Assembly (NCBI RefSeq): GCF_037392515.1
Contig: NC_090282.1
Coordinates: forward strand, 56,072,843 to 56,136,842
Source of the DNA: Haliotis asinina
Taxonomy: Eukaryota > Mollusca > Gastropoda > Lepetellida > Haliotidae
Length of the DNA stretch: 64,000 bases
Reading direction: 5' to 3'
Numbering within the stretch: position 1 is the stretch's first letter; every line of letters starts with the position of its first letter. Positions 24,001 through 34,406 of this stretch are shown piece by piece. Under the pieces are notes generated by a model. That model did not search any database. It had not been told where the DNA came from and worked only from the letters and a program-made list of their open reading frames with translations. The translations under genes and the position numbers were made by a program.

Positions 24001-27000
24001 ATGGAGTTACTCTTGGTTGGTCGTGCACTACGATCACATCCCTTGCGTTCTGATAACCATACCGATACTGCTGACAATTGCCATTGTCCCATGCAACCCA
24101 CAGCAGCTCTGTTGCAACAAACATATACACAGATGACAACTTTCAAATATGAAATGGAACAAACTCGTGATTTACATTTTTAACCATGCTATATCGATGG
24201 AATGTATAGTATTGTAATGCCTTACATTACTCTGACATTCATGATAGATTTAAAATTCACTTTTGTCATCGTCGTCCCCCTCAGTGTGATTGATGACCGT
24301 CCCTGGACCACCCGAGTCCTGGTTTCCCCATTTCCACTGGGGACCACGGACAACTCGAGATCCAAGTCGGGGCAGGCTCTCATCTTTGAATTCCACCACG
24401 TTTCGAAAGTTTTGGGTAAGACTCTCTGTAGAAAAGGCATGTCTGGCCAGTCTCTGCTCAATCTTTTCTTCAATTGCGGTAACAATTGATTCCTGAAGAA
24501 GCAATTAAGGTAAAGATACGTTCATCTGCTACCTTGAGACGATCGTTAAAGCCACAGTGTCACAGATTTTCGACAACAGTTTGGCCTATGTTACATATAT
24601 TGGGGCATATGCATTCACTTTAGTTTCCTGTTGAGGCAATACAAGACCTGATTTTTCTTACGACCTGAAATGGATAATCGAAATTTGCCTACATGGAATG
24701 TAAACAATCGCTCGAACCCTCTAATGTAAAATGGTAATTTAAATACATAATTGTTTGGAATATACTTGCCTAAGAGCTAAAAGTTAGAATTATTAAAAGA
24801 ATTTCATTATATATTTTTAGAGAAGAATCTGCGACATATTTCCTTTAAATGCTTGTTAAGAAAAAAGACACCGAATTGTGTAATGATTTGACAAATATAC
24901 CTTGTCATCAGCGTCCAAGTGTTTATCTATTCCGTTTACTACGGCACTGATGTCATCAGAATCAACTTCGGTTTCGTCCTCAGATATCATCTTTTTCTTG
25001 ATGACTGCATAGGATTGTCCAATAAGAACCTGCAAGTAAGTCCACACAAGTAGCATTAAGTGTTACATATACGAGTTAATCGACATAATACCGGTTTCCG
25101 ACATTAAAAACTTACTGAATCTAACTTGTCACTTGTATGGGTTAAATAGAATGGCCGTGACAATTTACAGGTAAATACTTGATGGTTTTGTGAACAAGTA
25201 TATATCAAAACATTTAATCATACTGCAAGAAATACCTGAATACGCTGGTACTTGCAAAGATGCCTAACGTCTTCACGTTCAACAAGCTTGCCGTTATCCA
25301 TGCTTCCTAGAGTTTCCAGAAAGTCCTGAACATAACGAATTATACGTAACACATGAGACAATTTCATCATGTTACACATCTTCAATTGATTTAAAACTTT
25401 CTTGGTTTCAGGAATGTATGCAAAGTTTAAAGTATTGAGGCATATGTAAGTTTATTTCTTCGCCCGTGAAGGTCCCGGGGTAGAGTAGGCCTTCAGCAAA
25501 ACATGCTTGCCATAAAAGGTGACTATGCTTATCGTAAGAGGCGACTACCGGGATTGGGTGGTCAGGCTCGCTGACTTGGCTGACAAATGTCATCGGTTCC
25601 CAATTGCGCAGATCGATGCTCATGTTTTTGGTCACTGGATTGTCTGGTCCAGACTCGATTATTTACAGACCGCCACCATATAGCTGGAATATTGCTGAAT
25701 GCGGCGTAAAACTAAACTCACTAACTAAACAACTCACTAGTATATTTCTTAACATACATTTTCATCGTGCTTTTGCAGTTCCCGCCTTAAGGTCTCTGAT
25801 GGATGGAAATCGAGACTAATTATTCACTGGCTGTGACGGTTTCAGTTTGCATTAGTTTAAAATGTAAAACAAACATAAATTAACTGTACCCTGTTTGTGT
25901 TGCCAATAGGAACCCAGACAAATGGATTAGGGAATGCGGTCTCGCTTTTCCTTTCATCGAATTCTTCCATCAGTCTGACAACCCGACGTTCTTCCTGTAA
26001 TTCAATTCTTATTACGTTTTGGTTTACCATCAACAAAGTCAAAGATACAAATTAAGCGGACAAAAAAAACACACTCATAAGTCTATTTAGTTCAGTACCT
26101 GAATATGTCGTTTGCACTCAGTTGTAAAATTGATGTTGCAACGATAAATGAAGAAGTAAAATGGTTTTTATAGTGTCACGAATTTACCGCATGTGCCCAC
26201 TGAAGTCGTGACCCAGATCCTTAAACATTTGGAATGCGACTCACGCTCTCCATATCCCCATCGTGTTCAGCACTTCCAAGCTCATCAACGGTACTTCCAT
26301 CCGTAATGACGATTACTCTGGGTTGAACTCGATGAACACCCTTTATGTCTAGATCACCACCTGCACATTATACACAATATCTACAAAGCGGGATTGTTAG
26401 AGTTAGCATATACGAGGTTAGACGCCAGTCCGTTCCATAACCTAAGACAGATTTTAGTGTTGTGGTATAAGAAAGAAAGGTATAAGCAGCCTACCTCTTC
26501 CTAGAATGGTGCAAAGGCACACTAAAAGAGTTTCGAACATCCAAGAGCGTCCTCCAATTTGTAAGTTCTCTGGAAAAGTAAATTCACTTAAAACGTTGAG
26601 CATTGTAGAACTAATCAGAATGGTGAATCACGTGAATAAATCAGTTCTTTACGTGATCGTACATCATTTTATAGGAGAGAAACTGACTAACCTATGACAG
26701 CCCTGAGACTTGTGTAGTCATTACTGAGGTGATGAACGATGCGGGCGGGCCCTCCACAGGACACGATGGCTATGTTCTCCTCCATGTCATACTCGGCGGC
26801 AGCATCCTCAACTCCTGTACATGGACAAGACACGCACAGATTTAACTAAAGGTATGTTTCATTATATGCAGAATATTAAGGCGAAATTCCTGTTGTGGAG
26901 TCAAGAAACATCCGGCCTGATTGTAGTTACTCACCGTCTATAAACCTAAATGCGGTTTCTTTCATCTTTTTTATTCCTCGCTCGTTCATTGTGCTCGACG

Positions 27001-29382
27001 TGTCTAGACACAAGATGGTATGAAGGCCCATGGCAGTTGGAGGCATTGGAAGATCTATACATACCGAAACGAAACACAAATAATTTAGTTATACAGACAT
27101 AGCATCAACTGTCACCTTGACAAATAATATACAGTTCAGATAAAACAAGCAATTTTGACGCCTACCATCCTTCATTGCAGATTCCACAGTGGACACCAAT
27201 CTCTGGACCCCAGCTGACGTTCCTTGGACACCATAGCGACTGAGGAAATTTCTTGCCTTACCTAAGAATTTGAAAAGTATTAAACGTAATTACAACAACG
27301 TTTTTTTTAAGCCCCTAAGGCTATCAGCAACACACTTTGTTGAATATGAGATAAACTACACACCATTCTAGTGATCGTAATGGTGATGAAATAGCCTTAT
27401 TTGAAAGGCTGGTTATTCTGGTAGAGTGGAATATGCCTACCCAATTAGCGAACACCTGCTGTTGTCACTGTTTTTTGGTGATCCATTCATCTAATTTTCA
27501 CCTGTCATGTTAAACTCGTATCTGTTTCGTCGGACAATAGAGACTGAATATTCCTAGTGTTTGTGGAATATTGTTTAATCACGGTTTCGTTGTAGGTATG
27601 GATCTGTAACATTTCACTTACCACCAGTATTGCCCTCTAGTACCGAAGAATGCACGGGAAATGTTCCAACAGGTAAACTGGTTCGACAAAACATTAATAA
27701 TGTTAAGAGTGAACACATATTTATGAATTACATAAACAATACGTTGCCCTTATGACCAACAAAAACATTTACAGAAGCTCCAACAGTGTTGTTTTGCAAA
27801 GGTAAATGATTTGATGATGATGGTATTACAGTGAATATACATGGAATAAGTGTTCAGCGACCTACCCAGAAGAATCATCTTCAGAGTGACTTTCCAGTGA
27901 CGAGAATTCTAGACAAGTTTCATTTCTTGAAGTGCCGGATGACTTGAGGACAGGTTGGGCGACTGATGGTGAATGGTCTTTTCCCGTGTCCTCCTCTGAC
28001 GACAGTGTTGGGGCAGACTGGTGTTCGGAATACATCTCAGATTGGGAATAGTTCGCCTGACTCTGTGTAGTTTCTTCGTCGCCTGAGAAGCAGTTTTCGT
28101 TTTGAGACAATTCCGACGTCGTCGATAGGGTGGTAAAAGAGTTTTCTAGTTGAGGTTGCCCCATCCCTGACTTTCCTTCAGACAAACCCGGCAATATGTG
28201 CTCTCCTTCATATTCAGTGTTCTCTTCTTCTTGTTCGACGCCTACGTCCGTGATGTTATCATTGCTATTTTGTGTCTTGTGCAAAGTAGTGCCATGGAGG
28301 GACACTAGCATATCATGCTGGCATGCTCTAATTTCATCAGAGATACCAATGCTCCTTCCATTCTTAGTTTGGTCGACTAACTGATGAACAGAGAGAGCCA
28401 GCTGCTCGACAGAGTGCCTTAGTTCCTTGTTGAATGCCTTCTGTTCATCAAACCGCTGCATAACATCGATCTTTTGACGGTGTATATCTTCTTCTAATAA
28501 GCCGAAACGAACATCAATCTCAGAATCTGAAAGCATATTAATTCCTGTCATTGTCAGCTGAAGGCTGATACAGTTAACAGGCAAGACAGGTACCAACCTG
28601 GTTAGTTACAGTGTTACCTGGTTAGTTACAGTTATATGATACATTCAGTGCAAGTTGTGATATTTTTACCGTTGAGTGAAGTGTCCAGAGTCTGTGACCC
28701 TCCCAGCTTGGAGCTGTTTGAACAAAAGTAAATCACACATTAAAGAAATACCAATGTAAGATATTTCTTCAGTTAACATCTATACAATCAAAACACAACA
28801 CAGACGAAGTCACCAGGCAGTTCACCTTTACTATTACGTGATATTAAATTCACAAAATGAATACGAACAGGAAACAAATCCATTTGGAAGAGAAGGTATG
28901 ATGTACTTACATCGTGCCCCCCTCTCGCGCAGTTACGACAGGTACATCTTCACTTTCAGTCTCCGATCCATATATGGTCATAGTAAATTCCATGCCTTCA
29001 GCTACGAAATCCTGCTCTTGGTCCTGTGCATGCAGAGTAACATCAAGTGAAATATTTGTGCTTGTGGACTCTGAAAACGCACATATCAAGATATGTTCCA
29101 GCTCACCAATACGGGATGCTAAGTTGTCAAATCCACCAGGACTGCGATGAAGGAGTTCTAGAGCAAACGGCTGACTTTGTACTCTAGTTATTTTAACTTG
29201 ACATTCTTTCAGTAATGTCGCCGCAAGTCGTCTTAGTGACTCGAATCTGTTTTCACACAGCCTAAGGATAACGTCGATGAAAGAATCTTCTCGTTCTTCG
29301 CGAAGACATATCTCTGCAGTGTAGGTACAGGCATCATCTTGTGGGTGTTCCTCCCACGCAAGCGTGATGACAGTTTGATCAA
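21093..29382 (-). CDS. Paralog C: NTD - coiled coil - vWA - MIB/HERC2 x2 - WWE, 5' end unresolved
   Basis: Twenty exons stay in phase: 29382-28911, 28713-28670, 28526-27866, 27677-27622, 27261-27166, 27054-26935, 26814-26692, 26569-26495, 26360-26245, 25994-25890, 25325-25236, 25029-24901, 24492-24261, 24108-23962, 23300-23209, 23061-22988, 22436-22345, 22122-21960, 21435-21362, 21106-21093 (about 991 residues plus an upstream start). Domains: N-terminal domain (ITLAWEE; GMEFTMTIYG); coiled coil (RFGLLEEDIHRQKIDVMQRF); acidic Ser-rich tract; vWA with LDTSSTM and ITDG; MIB/HERC2 pair (LGSRVVRGPQWKWGNQD, VAWDNGNCQQYRYG; LDQDGGKGGIG, VRWHLNGHINEYRFG); WWE (WVWQWEVGSGEWQLYGDRE, SFRVLFK). It differs from B, D and E by extra small exons around the coiled coil and by a GTGAGT donor after RRVRRI leading to a four-codon last exon (RTRH, stop). 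The MIDAS ends in Thr instead of Ser. The first exon begins in phase 1, so a preceding coding exon is needed. Confidence 0.88.
22511..22590 (-). repeat. 76-bp segment shared with paralog E (60692-60767)
   Basis: On the minus strand this reads gagttgccgttggcagctgg, then tacctcgcttgtaaatgggg, closely matching the plus strand at 60692-60767. It sits just upstream of the exon before the WWE exon in C. It is open on the sense strand (ELPLAAGYIKMYLACKWGT...). It may be an exon relic or a mobile fragment. Confidence 0.6.
23698..23845 (-). repeat. tRNA-derived SINE, copy 1
   Basis: Minus strand contains a B-box-like ggttcgattcccc preceded by a tRNA-like head ending at the poly-C side, and a distal gcggcgtaaa end. 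It matches the copies at 35972-36118 and 59383-59523. In an intron of C. Confidence 0.75.
25463..25738 (+). repeat. Abalone-type interspersed repeat, near full length, in a C intron
   Basis: From cccgtgaaggtcccggggta to aaactcactaactaaac. Very close to the 6598-6866 copy, so a fairly young insertion. It lies between the last vWA exon and the first linker exon. Confidence 0.9.
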
Positions 29383-29526
29383 CTGAAAATATATTTATAT
29401 ATTAATGTATAGCATTAACAGAGAGGGTTCTCATTGTACTGTATTGGCATATTCACAAAAACTGTTTATGACAGCTGGAATGGGAATACACACCTCATAA
29501 ACCATTCACTTATATTATTATCTTAC

Positions 29527-29813
29527 ATGAATTCTGGTATTAGTAAATGCATTGCCTGTTGTTTTTCTGTGATCTCGTAGTTGTTTCATTCCAGATTCAT
29601 CTAGAGAAATCTGTACTGTCTGAAAATCTTCACTTAAGGCCATGGATCTGGTTCCTTTTAGTTCACTAAATACCAGGGTCACGTTGGGATCCCAGGTGTC
29701 ACGAGCAGAGGTGTAACTCGTCTCCATCAGTTGTTGCAGCCGTTGTTGACTCTCCTTCTCATCTCGTTCCTTGTTTACGTCCATTTCACTGAGGTGATCA
29801 TTCAGAGTATACG
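29527..29813 (-). CDS. Candidate extra 5' exon upstream of paralog C, phase mismatch
   Basis: An open frame with acceptor-like CGATAG at its start and a strong donor (CAT|GTAAGA) at its end. It contains EMDVNKERDEKESQQRLQQL and a strand-like section VTLVFSELKG, both plausible protein. The start ...SEM at 29784 resembles the EMADIYLRKYK start of D. However, the donor is phase 0 while the next exon (29382) needs phase 1, so direct joining breaks the frame. It could be a real first exon using another donor, an alternative exon, or a decaying duplicate of the N-terminal exon. Confidence 0.4.
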
Positions 29814-29859
29814 CTATCGAAAAACAAAATATGTCGACATATAGAAACTTTACAAATTG

Positions 29860-29960
29860 TCATAAGCGTTCGTTCGTTACGGTGAAGACCCAGGCTCGAT
29901 TCTTAACGTGTGGAGCCCCCAACGTTATAACAATGTATTTTTACTAAAAGCGGCGTAAAA
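29860..29960 (+). repeat. tRNA-derived SINE fragment
   Basis: Segments gacccaggctcgattctta and aaaagcggcgtaaaac match the ends of the SINE at 35972-36118, in opposite orientation. Confidence 0.5.
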
Positions 29961-30439
29961 CAATACACCCTGTGTTAGACAATTAGAAAAGTATAACATG
30001 CCTTTAAGATAAACAGTAATGTGAACAGACCAACAATAATTCAAATCATTTATGACACACAAATAATTATGAATCATTTTTCGCATGGTTGATGGTATTG
30101 TTTTCTGTGCGTTGTGGAAACGCATTCATGCGAGGCCTTTGCCACAACAGTGAAATGGCATGCATTTGCCATGTCTTTTCGGAACTCACAAGACATCCCG
30201 AGTTGTGTCCCTTTATTTGTCATGTAATGAATGAAGCTTTGATGTGAGTGACACTGATACGACTGCAGATCAACTGTGATTGCTTTAAAACGTTAGAATG
30301 ATTCTTGGATTCTACCTAGGAAAATTTTCTTTGATAAAACAAATTGAAACCAAGTATAATGAACCTACTCACACCGCCATGTTTGCGTCTCTTTGTAGTT
30401 TCTGTTTGTGTCGTATTTTCCAGCTGGTGCTAATTTTAG

Positions 30440-30545
30440 ACATGAAGTGGCAAACGGCAAACTGGGTGGCAGATACTACAGATATGGAATTCCCAGGGAT
30501 CATAGCTGAGTTCGAGGAAAGATATAATGTCATATTGACCTGGAC
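30440..30545 (+). pseudogene. Possible decayed MIB/HERC2 exon
   Basis: The stretch gatactacagatatggaatt followed by gaggaaagatataatgtcat aligns with the second exon of MIB/HERC2 in paralog E (NYYRYG...GKYDV, 59180-59220). The frame reads GGRYYRYGI, then breaks with stops. An acceptor-like ttttccag lies shortly upstream. It suggests a fragment of another family member on the plus strand; a chance match cannot be excluded over this length. Confidence 0.35.
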
Positions 30546-30944
30546 CATGGTTATATGACGAAAGAGGAAGCAAAATCGAAACGGCTATTCCTCGGGAAGA
30601 CCTAGTTCTGGTCTTGTCTGGTTGTTTTATGCAACAGACTTGTGTCGGATCTATTCCTGTTATGTGTTTACACGTATTTGTTTCTAATAAATGTACAATT
30701 CAAAGTTATTATTAAGTTTAAGTGATATGCTTGAAGAGAAAATGGAGTGATATTGTGAATGATATTGGAATATAAACAATGGAAACGAGTCAACAGCTAT
30801 ATAATGAATAACTGATCATTTTAAAATATTACAGAATATAATATTGCCTCTTGTTATCATTTTATTCCTGGATTAACACACCCAGTTAGTCCCATGCAAG
30901 GTACCTTTGTAAACATCTAAAGATAATAAAGATGGGCCATGATG

Positions 30945-32505
30945 GTGTTCTTTGCTGGTGCACAATGATGGTGTATTAATTATGATGATGTACACTGCTG
31001 GTGTACAATGCTGCTGCACTGTGCCCCTGTACAATTGTGGCGTACTATGCTGATGTACTAGGCTAGTGTACAATGCTGTGTATATCCTGGTGCACTATCC
31101 TAATATACTGTGACGGTGTACTAGTCTCATGTACTATGCTGTGTACTATCCTGGTGTACTATGCTGATGTACTGTGCAGGTGTACTATGCTGATGTACTG
31201 GTATACAATGTTGGCGTACTACGCTGGTGTACTATGCTGATGTACTTTGCTGTGTACTATGCTGATGTTCTATGTTGATGTACTGTGCTGGTGTACTGTG
31301 CTGGTGCACTATGTTGGCGTACTATGATGATATACTATGATGATATATTATGATGATATACTACGCTGGTGCATTGTGTTGGTGTGTGATGCTGGCATGC
31401 TATGCTGGTGTACTATGATGGTGTTGTATGCTGATGTCATGTGTTGGTGTACTATGCTTGTGTACTATGCAGATATACTGTGCTGGCCTACTATGATGGT
31501 GTTGTATGCTGATGTCATGTGTTGGTGTACTATGCTTGTGTACTATGCAGATATACTGTGCTGGCCTACTATGATGGTGTTGTATGCTGATGTCATGTGT
31601 TGGTGTACTATGCTTGTGTACTATGCAGATATACTGTGCTGGCCTACTATGATGGTGTTGTATGCTGGTGTCATGTGTTGGTGTACGTACTATGCTGGTG
31701 TACTATGCAGATATACTGTGCTGGCCTACTATGATGGTGTTGTATGCTGATGTCATGTGTTGGTGTACTATGCTTGTGTACTATGCAGATATACTGTGCT
31801 GGCCTACTATGATGGTGTTGTATGCTGATGTCATGTGTTGGTGTACTATGCTCGTGTACTATGCTGGTGTACTATGGTGGTGTTGTATGCTGATGTCATG
31901 TGTTGGTGTACTATGCTTGTGTACTATGCAGATATACTGTGCTGGTGTACTATGATGGTGTTGTATGCTGATGTCATGTGTTGGTGTATTTTGCTTGTGT
32001 ACTATGCAGATATACTGTGCTGGTGTACTATGATGGCGTTGTATGCTGATGTCATGTGTTGGTGTATTTTGCTTGTGTACTACGCAGATATACTGTGCTG
32101 GCGTACTATGATGGTGTTGTATGCTGATGTCATGTGTTGGTGTACTATGCTGGTGTACTATGCTGGTATACTGTGCTCGTGTACTATGATGGTGTTGTAT
32201 GCTGATGTCATGTGTTGGTGTACTATGCTCGTGTACTGTGATGGTGTACTGGGCTTGTGTACTATGCTGGCGTACTATGCTCGTGTACTATGCTGATGTA
32301 CTATGTTGGTGTACTATGCTGGTGTACAAAGCTGATGTACTATGCTGGTGTACTATGCTGATGTACTATGTTAGTGTGCTTTTCTGATGTACTGTGCTGG
32401 TTTAGTATGCTGATGTACTGTGCAGACGTAGCAAGCTAGTGTACTATACTGGTGTACTATGTTAATGTACTGTGCTGGTGTACCATGCTTGTGTACTGTG
32501 GATTG
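30945..32505 (+). repeat. 1.56 kb minisatellite, 12-bp base unit with 78-bp higher-order unit
   Basis: Built from tgtactatgctgg words. From about 31400 to 32240 a 78-bp unit (ctactatgatggtgttgtat, gctgatgtcatgtgttggtg, tactatgcttgtgtactatg, cagatatactgtgctgg) is repeated about ten times. Because 78 is divisible by three it leaves long frames (31337-31750, 31835-32296) encoding Cys/Trp/Met-rich repeats; these are by-products. Confidence 0.95.
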
Positions 32506-32664
32506 TGTCCACATTTTAAGTTAGACACATTACATATACAGTCATACTACTGCACCGTTATTTTAATGTTTAAATGTGTGGGGTATGGGTAGTTGAAAGC
32601 AGTGCAAGGAAGTTATGACACTTGTGCACCCAGTGCTATACCTGGGCTCGTGGAGACCACTTGT

Positions 32665-32765
32665 AACCTAGTCTAGTGCTTAAGGCGGTCGCTACTCCGG
32701 GTTCCATTCCCCACGTGGGTGGTACTAATGCATTCATTTATTAGTATTAGTGACTGAATCAAAGC
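32665..32765 (+). repeat. tRNA-derived SINE head
   Basis: taacctagtctagtgcttaa ggcgg resembles an A box region, and gggttccattccccac a B box. The cloverleaf is not maintained, so this is not a tRNA gene. Confidence 0.5.
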
Positions 32766-33270
32766 AAGTTGATACTCAATAAAAATGGAGAAAATAGTTT
32801 ATTGCATCAGATTTACCTTTTGTATACACCGTCAACGAATCAATCATATGGAGAAATGCAATCAATATATGGCATAAGTACACACGATTCATGGAGTAAT
32901 AATATAGTAGGGCCACATTGGCATTTCCTGTAATTACAAGCATCTACAATGTCAGGTCTGTTTCACTGACATAGAGGACCCAGCTAGTTTAACATTGGCA
33001 CTCTATTCCGAAGGATTTGTCCTTTCGTAGGACCCCCTTACGCCAGAAGGTCGTCACTACGGAACACATATAGGAGGTAGGGGTGAGCATTTGCATAGAA
33101 TAGTCCGTTTGGCTTAAAAGCGGACTGATAAATTGCAATCTTACCCGAAATCTCATAAACATACTCAACTCATGTCATACTTAACGAAACAGTTATCATA
33201 ATTACAACATACCAACTCTGTGAGGTTTCGCTGAATTTTTGTCTTGAAAATAAAAAAAGTTGTTTAATCG

Positions 33271-33495
33271 TCTATCATTACAACATTGACACAGTTCACT
33301 GTTTGTTAAGAGGGAGGATTGCAGGGGAAAGCATAGCCTGGTATGCGTGAAAGGATGGCGACGGCAGGGCACAGGTTAATGAATATATAACCTTGTCGGC
33401 ACTTGTGCCAATGCTTCTCAAACACCTGGCAGTCCGTTTCTCTGCACTCTTTCCCCTAAACAAACAGTGAACTGTGTCAACATTTTAATGATAGT
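33271..33495. mobile_element. MITE, ~225 bp, ~40-bp inverted ends
   Basis: The left end (ctatcattacaacattgac, then acagttcactgtttgtt) is repeated inverted at the right end (aacaaacagtgaactgtgtc, then aacattttaatgatag) with few mismatches. No coding capacity. A short non-autonomous DNA transposon is the simplest reading; target duplication unclear. Confidence 0.85.
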
Positions 33496-34059
33496 TTGGT
33501 AAGTATCTGTGCTCTCAGGTAATAGTCGGACGGCGATTCTTCATCGTTGACGTAGTCGTTAGAGAGGCGCCGACCTGTTGACCCCCACTAGCAGCTCAAT
33601 CCGTCCACTTCTATCGATGGTCTGGGCCCGACTCCTTGAATCGTCACCCTGACTGCTCTCCCCGATTAGTGTCCCCGAATGTTCTCCCTGGCTGATCACG
33701 TCAGTCTGAATGTTATACACAGGGACATTACGCCACCTTCTCCAAAGTCACTAACTTAAGCACATGTACATGTCCACCGACATAGAGAGGTGTTATCATT
33801 GATAGCATTCAGAATCAAGGACCCTGCCCGGAGGGATTTTATGATAGGAAGGGCTACATCGTATGATTGCTGAATACTTTAAACAGGGAAAAGGAATAGA
33901 ATTTTGGTGCACGTTGGACATACATTTCAGTGGTCCCTTGTAGTTCGTTATAAAAGTATTTTACTGTATAAGGAAACAAATGGATCGTATAAATATATAA
34001 AGTTTTGAAAAAAACCTATTGCAATGGCTTCGTCTATGACAAAAACAACAATGAAGAAA

Positions 34060-34065
34060 TTTATT
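34060..34065 (-). terminator. Candidate polyadenylation signal AATAAA for paralog D
   Basis: AATAAA on the minus strand, about 345 nt downstream of the TAA at 34407-34409. Confidence 0.4.
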
Positions 34066-34406
34066 AAAAGATTTCAAATCATTAGAAACTAGTAACAGTT
34101 TCGTAACATCTGATTTCTGTCATTAATTTCCGTTTCTGAGAGCGTCCTCTGTCGATTTCCAGAGCGACTTATTGCATCTGAAAGGACACATGACACATTT
34201 CTGAGTGAATGACTGTCGCACCTGAACACATATATCGCTGAAATAGATGTGCTAATATGCTAAGATCTACATCTGTATAAGTAATGGTTAGGAAACCAAG
34301 TGTGTGTGATTAAGATATATATATCGACTGTCGACTGACACATATCAAACCCGGATATAAATGTCATGTTAACGGGACATTTATAACCTATTTGAACCAT
34401 GAGCAC

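Larger units (their letters stand above)
32766..34406. other. Spacer 3' of paralog D
   Basis: Contains a MITE at 33271-33495 and a GC-richer block about 33490-33760 with no recognisable coding. A minus-strand AATAAA at 34060-34065 is a candidate polyadenylation signal for D. Otherwise nothing was recognised. Confidence 0.45.

Noticed and set aside
31337-32387. Long plus-strand frames encoding Cys/Trp/Met repeats
   Set aside because: They arise from a minisatellite whose higher-order unit is 78 bp, a multiple of three. No splice signals or family homology.
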